64,000 nt of DNA, taken from contig JABCPU010000223.1 in the NCBI GenBank assembly GCA_016800925.1, positions 47,772 to 111,771 of the forward strand, read 5' to 3'. Source of the DNA: Suillus spraguei (lineage: Eukaryota > Basidiomycota > Agaricomycetes > Boletales > Suillaceae). Below, in pieces: positions 54,366 to 64,000 of the stretch. A program made the position numbers and the translations under genes. The notes under the pieces were generated by a model. The model saw only the letters and a list, made by a program, of their open reading frames with translations, was not told the origin of the DNA and did not search any database. The first letter of the stretch is position 1; every line of letters begins with the position of its first letter.

Positions 54366-57300
54366 TCAAAGGGCGTGTCGTTTCTTATAAGTGTTCAAAA
54401 GTTGTGCGGAGTTTGCTAAATTCTTTTCGGGAATCCATTCCTTATCTCCCAATGAGTATCCTTTCCAGGAGATAAGATACCGTCGGCGATTGCCAGTTCC
54501 TTTGTGAGAAAGAATTGCTTCTACTTCATATTCTTCTTCTTCTTCAATGATATCTGGTGGCGGTTCGAGGAAGTTCGGGCCGTGTATGTCGGTTTCGCCA
54601 TAGGACGATAACATGGAAGCATGGAAAGTGGGGTGAATTTTCCATTGCGGAGGGAGTTTGAGTGTGAACATGATAGGCGATAAGACGTTAGTGATCGGGA
54701 AAGGTCCGTATCGCTTTGGTGCAAGTTTTCGCAATGGGAGTTTGAGTCTAAGATTAGCAGCAGATAGCCAAACCTTATCTCTGATCTTCCATGGTTGGTA
54801 CTTATCTCCTCAGGATTGTTCTGCCATTGTTTGCATAGCAATATTGTGGCATGCGATGGCTTCTTCTCGGATCTTCTGCAGAGATTGGACCCAATCTTCT
54901 GCTGCTGGTATGGTAGAATCAGGGATCAAATGGGGAATGGGGCAGGGTTCATATCCCACCATGAGAAAGAATGGGGAAGCATTTCGGGCATCGTGTTTTC
55001 GATGATTGTGAATGAATTCAGCGATAGGGAGGTGTTCTATCCAATCTCCAGGGTTGTTGTGGCAGTAGATTCGCAAATATGTTTCCTGTTAAGACCGTAC
55101 TCAAGGGGAGAGAGATCCGAAGGGCTTTGGCCTCAGTTCATGCACTGTGCCCCTTTCTCGAGTAATGCCCCTTATTTCAGGGAGGAGTTTATTCGTCCGA
55201 AGACCCGGAAGGAGTTGCGTGACGGATCCGGGTGTCCAAAGGTATCGGATATGATACATCCGAAGGTTGTTCGGAACGTAAGCAGAGGACAGAGATTAAG
55301 GCTAGCTTCGGAACGAGTTCCTAACTAGAAACTAACGGAGGTAGACTATCTGAAGATAGAGTTGGAGATATAGACTATAGGAATCAATCCTAAGTCTCGG
55401 AAGGTGACTTAAAGTGGAAAGTGGCTTAAGTCTGGAGGGAACAGAATGAGTAGAATCTAAGATGATATTCGAACTAAGGTTCTACGGAGATTTACAAGTG
55501 GTTTATATACTGTAAGTATCTAAGATGGATAATCAGCAAGTCTGGGACCGAGGGCTATGTACGAAGTGTAACAGAAGTCTATTAGTTAATGCACAGCGGA
55601 TCAGTAAGCATGAATCGGAAATGAACACAGGAAACGGATCAGTAACACAGGACGGAAATATAAACAGCCGGAATACCGGAATCAGGAGGAATGACGAAAG
55701 GAGATAGACGCAGATATACACAAGGGAGTTAAGGTGCAAGAAGTGAGTACATTTGGATGGGTGGTCCGGACAGGATCTATGGACCGGACGGATATGGAAT
55801 AGATCGGATCTGATCGGATATGGTTGGATCTGAGATTAGAAGTATGGTTTATGACATTTCCAATTCTTGATTAAGCCGCTCGGTTTGACCATCAGTCTGG
55901 GGGTGATAAGCCGTAGATGGAGCAATGGTATAGTCAAGGAGTCAGGCGAGTTCTTTTGAGAAATGAGATAGGAACTGTGGGCCACGATTGGAGATGACTT
56001 TGTCATGGAGTCCAAATTGGTGATATACATGTTTCAAAAATAATTTGGCAACGCCTTCGGAATTGATGGTTTTAAGGCAAGGGATGATAATTACCCCCTT
56101 CGTAAGGCCATGGTCCACCACGACCATGATACTATCAAAGCCCCCTGACATGGGGAGGTTGGTGATTAGGTCAACGGAAATCTGCGAAAAGGGGCGGGAA
56201 GCAGAGGAAGGGATTGGCACAAGGGGAGGGTGGACCAGATGCATGTCTGACTTCATTTGCTGACAAAGGGCGCAACCCTCGACATATTTACGGATGTAGG
56301 CACCCATAGAGGGCCACCAAGCTTCCCGTTTAACAAGTTCTTCAGTTTTGAAACGGCCAGGATGACCAGCAGTGATATGATCATGATAACGATTAAGGAT
56401 GGCAGCGTGATGGGCGGGGGGAATGTAAGCGTGGTTCTTGAAATAGAGTACGTCATGATAAATCTTCCAATTGGACAATGCTGACTTCATAGGAGGAAGA
56501 CAAACACTGTCTAATGCATCCGACGCCATTTTGAATACAGGGTCATCCAAGGGATCAGTTATCGATAAGCCGCACGAACAGGAAATCAGGGAGAAGCACA
56601 GTGTCTTCATTATCTCGAGAACCATCATCATGATCCAGGCATCGTGAGAGAGTGTCTGGAGCAGCTAGTTTAGTACCCACAACATGATGTAATTCAATGT
56701 CAAAGAGTGACAACGTCAATTGCCAGCGAGCTTGTCGATGTGTTAACTTCTGTGTGGTACAGAAGTATAGCAAATTTTTGTGATCGGTGAAGATGAGGAC
56801 AGTATGGGCGCTTCCTTCGAGATAGTAACACCATTCGTTCAATGCGCAGATAACTGCGAGTAACTCCTGATCGAAAATTTGATAGTTGCGTTCTGCTGGG
56901 TTCAATGACTGAGACAAGTAGGCGCATGGGTGGTAAATGCCATTTTCGTCGGTTTGCAATAGGACACCTCCTGTTGCTACAAGAGAAGCATTGGTTGCAA
57001 CCGCAAATTGTCGGGATGGATCTGGATTGCGAAGTACCAGTTGTTTGATGAAGCGTTCTTTGAGATCTTGAAAAGTGTCCTGACATTGAGTCGTCCAAAG
57101 GAAGGGAATATCTTTCTTTGTGAGATCGATAAGGGGTCGCACGATATCGGAGTAATGGGAAATGAATGTGCAGTAGAAGTTGCAGAAGCCGAGGAAAGAT
57201 CAGACATCTTTTACTGATTTTGGAATTGGCCATTCGGCGATTCCTTTGGTTTTGGCGGTGTCCATAGCTACTTGTCCAGGGCGAATTATCATTCCAAGGT

Positions 57301-59140
57301 ACTCCACTTCTTTTGCATCGAAGGTACATTTTTCCAGTTTCAGGAATAAGTGTTCATTTCGTATTTTCATCAAAACCTGTCTAGTCCATTTGCGGTGTTC
57401 TGCCATTGTTGTGGAGAAGATCAGGTTATCGTCCATGTAAATAACCATCCATCCTTCATTGATTTCTTGTTGAAAGGTACGATTCATATACGCTTGGAAG
57501 GTTGCCATGGAATTGCAAAGGCCGAAGAACATGATGTTTGGTTCAAAGAGGCCAAATTCCGTAGTAAATGCTGCTTTCTAGCGATCATCGGGATGGATGC
57601 GAATATTATTATAACCGGACCAGATATCCATTTTCGTAAAGAATTGTGCGTTGTGAAGGCGTGCGACGAGGGAGATAGGGAGTGGGAGTGGATAAGCGTT
57701 CTTGACCGTCCAATCATTGATGTAGCGATAGTCTTGACAGGGACACAATTCTCCACTCTTCTTTCCCACAAAGAAGAAGCCACTAGCTTGGGGTGACATC
57801 GATTCTGAGATGAAACCTTTTGCAACATTTTCATCGATAAACATTTTGACAGCAGCGCATTCTTTTTCCGATAATGGGTAAATTTTAGATGTGCGAGGGA
57901 TAAAACCGGGTTTAGTATCGATCTGATGATCAATACCAGGGCGTTCGGGGGGTAGTTTGTTCAGTCCATCTTTAGCAAAGACGTCCATGAAGTTGTGCAA
58001 ATATTCTGGGACTAATTCTTCGAAGGACTTCTTTTTCCTTTCCTTTTCATCCGTGGCAAATTCCTGAGCTTTATTACTGTATTTCGGAGAAGGGAGTTGT
58101 TCAAGTCGAGAGGTTCCATCATGTGTGAGAGGTGTATCCATGGATACTTCGTCAATGATTCTCATGGTAATTCCGTCGATGTCATATTCCACAAGGAATT
58201 CTCCATCTCTGAGCTCATAAGAAGAAATTTCGCGTACTTCCGGTGCATGCCAAACATCCTGCATTGTATTGAATTGTTCATTGTCCTCAGTAGGTATTGC
58301 GGTCGTAATGGGTTCGTCTTGATCAGGAATTTCTTTGATAGAAGGGGTGGTTAACCTGGGTGGTACAAAGTACTTAGTCAACTTCAGGATGTTATGAGCT
58401 CTTCCTCTGAGATCATCATCTGGTTTCCACTTTCCTTGTTGTTGTTCTTCAATTGGTTGTTGTTCAACGGGTTGCGATGGGGATGGTCGAAGTTCAGGTT
58501 CAGCTTCGTTCTTTCGTTTTTCTACACGAGGAATGGGCAATGGAGGACGCTGTGGTAGTTTTACTTGTGGGGAAGGGTTGTCAATTATGAACTCATCAGG
58601 AACGTTAATGGAAGGAGTGATGAGAGGTTTCGGAAGTTGTGAATTTTTCCATTTCTTGGGATGACAATGAAAAGCTGGGGGTAGCCCGTTCTTCTTCCGA
58701 TCCATTTCTAAGTCAAGTTCAATTTCGTCAGACTTCGTTGTTCGAGGGAGGGCAAGTGTTTCGGCGGCCCAATCTATACTTGGGTTCATGGCGCGTAACC
58801 ATGGGATTCCCAGAAGGATTTGATCTCTTCTTCCTAGTTTAGTAATATTGAACTTTCCATACATGGTCCATTCATCAATTTTCACCACTAGAAGACAGTA
58901 ATGCGTTATCAGTCCTCCTTTGATAAGAGTTCCATCTGCCGTAGTAACTTGAAATGGTGTCTTAAGTTTTTGTCGTGTGATTTGATGGAGTTTCACAAAC
59001 TCCTCGGAAATGAACATTCCTGCTGCGCCAGAATCGATAACAGCGGTAGTGTCGATGGATTTTAAGCGAGTACACGAGTGAAGGGTGATAGGGATATGGA
59101 GTTCTTTTCTTTCACCTACAGCGCATAAAAGTCTTAGTAA
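54366..59140 (-). pseudogene. Element A Pol (protease, RT, RNase H, integrase, chromodomain), broken
   Basis: Protease TAVIDSGAAGMF near 59040, with intact DSG. RT (57900-57200) has KMDIWSGYNN, a TAG at about 57578 in place of Trp, and active site YMDD in VIYMDDNLIF. A TGA follows KDV at about 57200. RNase H (57142-56555) reads ATNASLVATGG, with the first catalytic Asp changed to Asn. Integrase has ALCQQM of the zinc site, VDLITNLPMSGG, and VISNRGPQF, with the second catalytic Asp changed to Asn; it is cut by the family C LTR (55087-55856) and resumes with IYCHNNPGDWIEHLP. The chromodomain (YEVEAILSHKGTGNRRRY, LISWKGYSLGDKEW) ends at 54366. Every lost residue or stop fits a G-to-A or C-to-T change. 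Confidence 0.85.
55087..55856 (-). repeat. Solo LTR, family C (copy C4), in the element A integrase
   Basis: 770 bp, TGTTAAG...TTTATGACA, with a perfect TTTCC duplication (55082-55086, 55857-55861). It dates after element A's own insertion. It has several private differences from C1/C2. Confidence 0.95.
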
Positions 59141-59181
59141 TACATTGGGAGAAACATACGTCGAATCTTTGTTTCTCCAGC

Positions 59182-60012
59182 TTAAAAATCCTCTATGATC
59201 CGCCTCACGGTTTCATCTTCTTTGTCCTTGACTTCGGTTCGACGAAGTGGAGTCTTCTTCTTCCTTTCAGGACAGTTATGGATACGGTGTCTGGTCTTCT
59301 TGCATCTGAAGCATTGTCCTCTTTTCATACACTCGGATCTTTCCATATCGGAGATTCAATCTACTACCATTGCATTTGAATCTTGACTTGGTGTGTAACG
59401 CGTGTTTCCATAATTCTTCTTCTTCTGTGGAGCATGACGTGCTCACAACGCCAGAAGGCATTGGTGGGAGTTGCTGATGGAAACACATTGCAATACAACA
59501 TTGCGGAATACCTCTGAGACATCGTCTGGCGCAAAGAGTTTGGTCAGGATACCTAAGTTGAGACCGTCTTGGAAGAACTGAATCTTTGTTGCGTCATCGG
59601 TGATATGGGCTTTAGCTGCAAGTGCCTCAAAGTCAGCGATGTAGGTGTGGAGATCACTGCTTCCTTGTTTGAGGTCCCTGAGCTTTGTTAATGCAGTTCC
59701 TTTAGTATCCACCGGTTCAAAAGCTTCATTGAAACTTTTCATGAAATCTTTCAATGTCCTGTAGCCAACTTTTTGTCCAGAAGTGTCAGTTGATTGGGCG
59801 TGAGCGAGGAATTGTTCTTTCCAAGATTTGGCATTCTTCTTGGTCATGAAGGATGTAATGAAAATGATTTTCTGCTTGTCGGCGGTGTAAAGCTTTTCAT
59901 TGATGTCAAAGTATAGATTGCATGATTGAATAAATTCCAGAGAGTTGTCACGATCTCCATCAAAACTGGTTGGGAGACCGATTTTATATTCAAATTCTTT
60001 GGTGGTAGCCAT
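59182..60012 (-). pseudogene. Element A Gag
   Basis: Starts at 60012 (MATTKEFEYKIGLPTSFDG). The capsid-like domain reads SLEFIQSCNLYFDINEKLY, TSFMTKKNAKSWKEQF, LRDLKQGSSDLHTYIADF. The frame breaks near 59460. The zinc knuckle (CFRCKKTRHRIHNC, about 59310) and basic tail lie in a second frame ending at TAA 59182-59184. Confidence 0.8.
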
Positions 60013-60137
60013 AATGATGAATCATCTGGTGAGTTATGCTTTCTCAGTGCCTACACGCGTGGTCTTGCTGTCCGTTAGGGCTTCTTATCAGGTTTTGAGG
60101 AGTTGGGGTCAGAGACTGAATAGTCTATGATTGAAGG

Positions 60138-60148
60138 ACTTTAATCTT
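60138..60148 (-). promoter_or_regulatory. Self-primer binding site of element A
   Basis: Sense strand AAGATTAAAGT, one nucleotide inside the 5' LTR. It is identical to the plus strand of 52592-52602, hence complementary to the LTR transcript over exactly 11 nt. The 5' LTR copy itself (60408-60418) has two changes; copies A1, A2 and A3 keep the consensus. Confidence 0.75.
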
Positions 60149-60149
60149 T

Positions 60150-60621
60150 TGTTACGAACTGGGGTGGCGTCACCAGCGACAGTGATAAGACACAGATGGT
60201 CTGCTAAGAGGTTCGACTACGTTCAAAAGAGAACGAGGACTACTACTTAGGATAGGTTCCAAGTAGGATCAAGGTTCAGTTGAAGAGTCGCGACTCTAAG
60301 ACGATTGGTAGAATAGAGACTAAGGCTAAGGAGTGCTTAGACTTAGAGATGATTCAGACGACTTAGGTTGGGGACCTAAGTGAAGGAGATTCCAGGTAAA
60401 ACCCAGTAAGATTGAAGAAAAGTATACAAGCATAGTACAACATGTTTAAATAAGCCAATATGTGCGCACGGACCAAGAAAGGTGTGAGAATATAAATGCG
60501 TATCCAAAGAAGGAAGGCAACTATAGTACAGATGCATTGAGCATATGAGTCAGAGTCATGTTATGTAATATACAAAGTAAAGGAGATGAGAAAATGAATA
60601 GGGGTACGTACGACTGTAACA
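60150..60621 (-). repeat. 5' LTR of element A (copy A4)
   Basis: 472 bp, TGTTACG...TGTAACA, followed by GGGTC of the target duplication. About 96% identical to 52333-52805 by eye. Confidence 0.95.
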
Positions 60622-62289
60622 GGGTCCACTTCTTCACAACCTCAAGTAAGTCACTGAAAACAATTGAATTGTTGAATTTACGACAATCACCAAATAGTAG
60701 CACTTACAGTAGTTGCCTGTTGTGCACGTGCTCGGTTCGTAAGTGTTCAACAACTGCATTGTGGATTCTCTCCAGCGTGCATTGAAACATGTGTTGGATT
60801 TTCGTGAGGCCCCGCACATCTTGGTTGGGGTAGAGTATCTGTGAATAGTCAGCATTGATATTGAACAACATTGAGGGACAAATATGGCAGTCACATGATA
60901 ATGAGAGTGTCGAGATTTGAGGTTCAATCATTTATCAGGAGGGCAGATCCACGTAGAAATAGTAACCGTTACAGGGTGGTACCATGTATGAGAGAGCGAT
61001 GAAAATCCACCATCTTCCGAGCATATCAACTCCTTCATCTGAACACCCCTCTGATTGAGCCCCTTCTCAATGGCCCATTCATATGTGGGTAACATATGTT
61101 TCTGGGCTTCAGCGATGGGGATATGAGTGATGGCCAAGACATTGTCGTTCTGATCACCGAACTTCTGCAACTTTGCTATGGCAGCTTCAGAACTCTGAGA
61201 GACAGACACCTTGAATGGCCAGAAGGGAAGGATGTCAGTGTTGCGCATCTGCAATGTCAGGAACATGTCGGGAATCCCAAGGCAATAATTCTTATCACTG
61301 CGAGGAAGATCTGCAGTAGCAGGTGCATCTATCATCTGTGCCATATAGATGGGTACGGAAATGTCGAAATTGTCTGGAATGGTGAAAGAGTTGACAATAA
61401 TCCCCATCGTGGTGTGCAAAGGCACCAGGATCGCCTCATGAATTGGGGAAGGCAGGGTGGCAACGAGTTGCTTAAGATTGGGGATGTATGATGGTCTAAG
61501 GAAAGTACAAGATCAGCTCCAATTTGGAAATCTACAAAATGACTCACTTGTGAACTAGATTATCATCACATCCAATAGCATTCAAAATATAATCATAGTC
61601 TTCTTCTGTAACGTTCAGGAATACCTACCGCAGCAATCAGCATGAGAAGGATAAGAAATACGGAGCTTCTCGTACCTCAACTTTGGGCCCATCGCCATCA
61701 TTCTGAATTCTGCTGATAATCAGTTCGCACAAACCTGCAAAGATTGGTAAATAAATAAATAATATTGTCTGTAGGTTGCAACAAACGTACTAGAACCCTG
61801 TATGTTTAATTCTGCATTTTCGATGTTTTTTTGGTGCAGCAATTCTGGTGCTGCTGGTATTGACTGGGCTCCTTTGGTACTTCCAGGTTTGAAGTTGACT
61901 CCACAACAAAGGTGGTAGCTCGACTTTTCACAAGACTTGTTGTAGGTGTGGAGTGCCTCCTGATATTCCCTGGGGATGATCCTCTGAATCCAGGAAGTAT
62001 GGGGGGCTGAGACCAACAGCTACTGTTGCATTGTACCAAATGGGTGGGAGGCATGATTTCGAAGGGTGGTGGTAGACTGTGTTCACACCTTATAAGTGAA
62101 AACTGTGGCATAAGCTGGTGTTCAACCTTGAACCAGGGTTTCCTGCTGAAAAAAGTAGGGGATATCCAACTAAATGCCTGTAATACTACCACAGACCTTT
62201 CCTCAATTTCCATCTTGTGCAGTGACTCAGGCTCCATTGCCAGCAAACTTTCTGTCATATACCATACATTCAGGTCTGATCCATGGACA

Positions 62290-62420
62290 TCTGACACCCA
62301 ATCTATACATCCTAGTCCACCCATCCAATCCAGCTCACATATCCAATCCACCCATCCACTCCAATCATATCCATCCATATCTAATCCATATCCATATCCG
62401 ACTCAGTCCATCCATCCGAT
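62290..62420. repeat. CCATCCA-type low-complexity tract
   Basis: Irregular repeats of TCCATC, CCAATCC and ATATCCA next to the family B LTR. It produces a spurious Trp/Asp-rich minus-strand frame. Confidence 0.7.
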
Positions 62421-62423
62421 CGT

Positions 62424-63374
62424 TGTAAAGATTCAACCTAGCTTGGGCTGTAGATAAACCACTGCCTAAACTAGTATGTTAGTCTTGCTCCGTCTAGTCT
62501 GCTTCACTTGTAAGAACAAGAGCATTCGACCCTAAAGGGGATGCCTATTTAGTATGGTCAAGTTCGAGTCTAACTTATTTGCAAACAAGCATCTGAGTCA
62601 GCGGTAAGTTGCTGCGGTCAGCGATGATACCGCCAGAACTAGATTGTGCATTGCGGTGCTACGTCGTCGAGATAAAGTCAGTAACAGTTGCATCTAGTGA
62701 GCGAAGTCGAGCGGTGGTCTCAGTGGTAGCGTAGGTTGCAAGCAGTGCAAAGAAACAGTAAAGAAGTCCACAGTACTTTCAGTGGTAAAGTGCGGAATGT
62801 GAGAAGTTCAGTCAAAAGTAACAATCAAAAGTCCAGCAGTATGCCGGCAGTAAGGAGAACGAGCGTGATGTATTAACGAGCGATAAGGGAACTTTAAAGA
62901 CTATGTCCACTACTGGGTTGATCCAGAGCTAGACAATAATCCTGACCTATAGTACGTGCAATGGTGTAAAATCAGGTACTTATGTGTGGGGTACGTTGCT
63001 TATATCCTAATTATATGTACTCGGAATACTCTAGGCAAGATCAGTAGCACTGGAGTGTAGTAACCGCTGTAAGTATACATAGCGCAAGGCGCTACGGCAC
63101 GAGGCAACATGTAATAACACTTGCTGTGGAATCAGTGATAATGAACAGGAAACAAACTACGCACCAAATGGAGCTATGCGGACGCGGCAAGGACATGGAA
63201 GGACATCGGTTCGTGGAACGAGGTGCAGCAGTTGGTATGGTGTGTGGTAAGTGTGGGATGCTGCCGGTACTGCTAAATGGGGTAAGATGGCCATGGACAA
63301 GTGGTAACTCCTGTAGACGTGAGACGAGTGTCAAAATATGGGGTTTTAAGCCCAGTGCCAATATGTTTGTTACA
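62424..63374 (+). repeat. LTR, family B (copy B2)
   Basis: 951 bp, TGTAAAGATTCAACC...TTTGTTACA. It is the same sequence family as 4515-5476, in the opposite orientation. The flanks ATCGT and CCGTC do not match, so either it is the 5' LTR of an element continuing past the window edge or an old solo LTR. It is the only evidence for which way an element might continue. Confidence 0.75.
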
Positions 63375-64000
63375 CCGTCTACAGCGGCTACCAAGAAAAC
63401 CCCTATAGTGAGCATTACCCCTTTTTGCTTTGCCGGTACCATTTTCGCTCCGTAGATCCTTGCCCCTTACCGAATCTCACTACTGATGTCCTCCTGTCCA
63501 TTCCATTTCCGTCTAAGATCCATTGGTGCGTAGCATATTTGTTTCTGCCGTTACTAAAGCTACGGAAAGACTTACCTTACCTTCCATGACACCACTTGCT
63601 CGCTGCGTGCCTCTTAGCTACATATCTCTATCTCGCTACCATTCTCACTATGTATTCCGGCTGTTCATGGCACATGTTGAAAAGGACTCTTCACATGTTC
63701 CGGTACACTTACTTTTCCCTCTATGGTACACACGGTACTTAGGAATTGTCACCACTACTGTCTCTAACGGAATAAAGTCTTTCGCCGAAGTCACTGTCTC
63801 TTAAGAATTGTTTTACTGCTGCATGCACCACCGCTCTTTACCGCTTTCCCGTGCTTCACCACTTGCACTATGCTTTCCCGCGCTTCATCATTACACTTCA
63901 CCGCTTGTTTTACTGCCAGTTTCCCACGCCTTACTGCACCTACCGTAGTTTTACCGCACGCACTACCGCAGTTTTACTGCCCGCACTACCGCTACTTTAC
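63375..64000. other. Possible internal region of a family B element
   Basis: No coding frame recognised. The last 200 bp contain many irregular copies of TTTACCGC and CACTACCGC. Just inside the LTR, TACAGCGGCTA (63380-63390) is complementary with one mismatch to TAACCGCTGTA in the LTR (about 63061-63071), which would fit a self-primer but is weaker than in the other families. Confidence 0.3.

Larger units (their letters stand above)
52333..60621 (-). mobile_element. Element A: full-length Ty3/gypsy chromovirus with an extra third gene
   Basis: 8289 bp between LTRs 52333-52805 (3') and 60150-60621 (5'), with a perfect GGGTC duplication (52328-52332, 60622-60626). Sense strand minus: gag (60012-59182), pol with chromodomain (about 59140-54366), a third frame with zinc knuckle (54336-52838), polypurine tract next to the 3' LTR. 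A family C solo LTR sits in its integrase. The LTRs differ by about 17 substitutions and one indel by eye, nearly all transitions. Stops and lost catalytic residues show it is no longer autonomous. Confidence 0.93.
52152..61760 (-). pseudogene. Host hypothetical gene split by the family A retrotransposon
   Basis: Upstream exons on the minus strand at about 61736-61678 (LCELIISRIQNDGDGPKVE), 61620-61546 (FLNVTEEDYDYILNAIGCDD), 61492-60928 (SPIHEAILVPLHTTMGII, TDILPFWPFKVSV, SLSHTWYHPVTVTISTWI) and about 60890-60708 (DYSQILYPNQDVRGLTKIQ). Introns of 50-60 nt separate them. The last exon starts at 60653 (DLLEVVKKWT), is cut at 60622, and resumes at 52327 beyond the element (PPSELLNWNKCMKEMQ), ending at TAA 52152-52154. 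The frame is continuous when the element and one GGGTC are removed. It resembles an agaric-specific hypothetical family. Start not located; a frame change near 60925 is unexplained. With the 8.3 kb insertion the last 58 or so codons are lost. Confidence 0.65.

Noticed and set aside
61806..62378. A minus-strand frame rich in Trp, Gly and Asp
   Set aside because: Its N-terminal part is the translation of the CCATCCA low-complexity tract and it overlaps exon/intron borders of the disrupted host gene.

Overview
The window looks like a piece of a repeat-rich genome of a mushroom-forming basidiomycete (Agaricomycetes). The pointers are introns of about 50 bp with GT...AG ends in the host genes, a WD40-TPR-HET gene and a CHAT-domain remnant of the kind expanded in agarics, a fungal EKC/KEOPS subunit gene, and basidiomycete-type Ty3/gypsy chromoviruses and DIRS elements. 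No bacterial gene organisation is visible. Species cannot be fixed from the sequence alone.

Layout. 1-15056: an old minus-strand Ty3/gypsy chromovirus ('element D', running off the left edge) that has received three later insertions: a solo LTR in its chromodomain (family A, 74-549), a solo LTR in its gag (family B, 4515-5476) and a nearly intact 7.9 kb chromovirus in its gag (family C, 6019-13962). 15345-17029: a decayed WD40-TPR copy. 17277-24632: a decayed DIRS-type tyrosine-recombinase element, itself carrying a family C solo LTR, a 238-bp solo LTR and about 1.5 kb of unexplained non-coding DNA. 25267-29609: an intron-rich WD40-TPR-HET gene, the likely intact source-like relative of the decayed copy. 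29828-39643: host genes (a flavin-reductase-like remnant, a degenerate hypothetical gene, a PDI-like thioredoxin-domain gene, CGI121, and a single-pass membrane protein with an acidic tail). 39.9-42.1 kb: degenerate tandem repeats. 42.2-45.1 kb: a LINE ORF1-like remnant, a small secreted cysteine-rich protein and a CHAT-domain remnant. 47.58-48.39 kb: a heptanucleotide satellite. 49.3-51.8 kb: two solo LTRs (families A and E). 52.15-61.8 kb: a host gene split by a full-length family A element (52333-60621), which in turn holds a family C solo LTR. 62424-64000: a family B LTR.

The most interesting results concern the LTR elements. (1) Element C carries, between pol and its 3' LTR and in the opposite orientation, a separate gene with two introns whose splicing assembles a Zn2Cys6-like cysteine cluster next to a coiled coil. 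(2) Elements A, C and D, which do not share LTR sequence, each show exactly 11 nt of complementarity between the site just inside the 5' LTR and a point in the LTR lying 34-35 nt downstream of the start of a TATA box. This is the signature of Tf1-type self-primed reverse transcription. (3) C has a gag/pol junction with an A AAA AAT slippery heptamer directly before the gag stop, with pol in the -1 frame. (4) Nearly every solo or complete LTR insertion is flanked by a perfect 5-bp target duplication, so the nesting order can be read directly.

The host side contains parts linked in fungi to self/non-self recognition and regulated cell death (HET, WD40/TPR, CHAT); a functional link between them here is inference.
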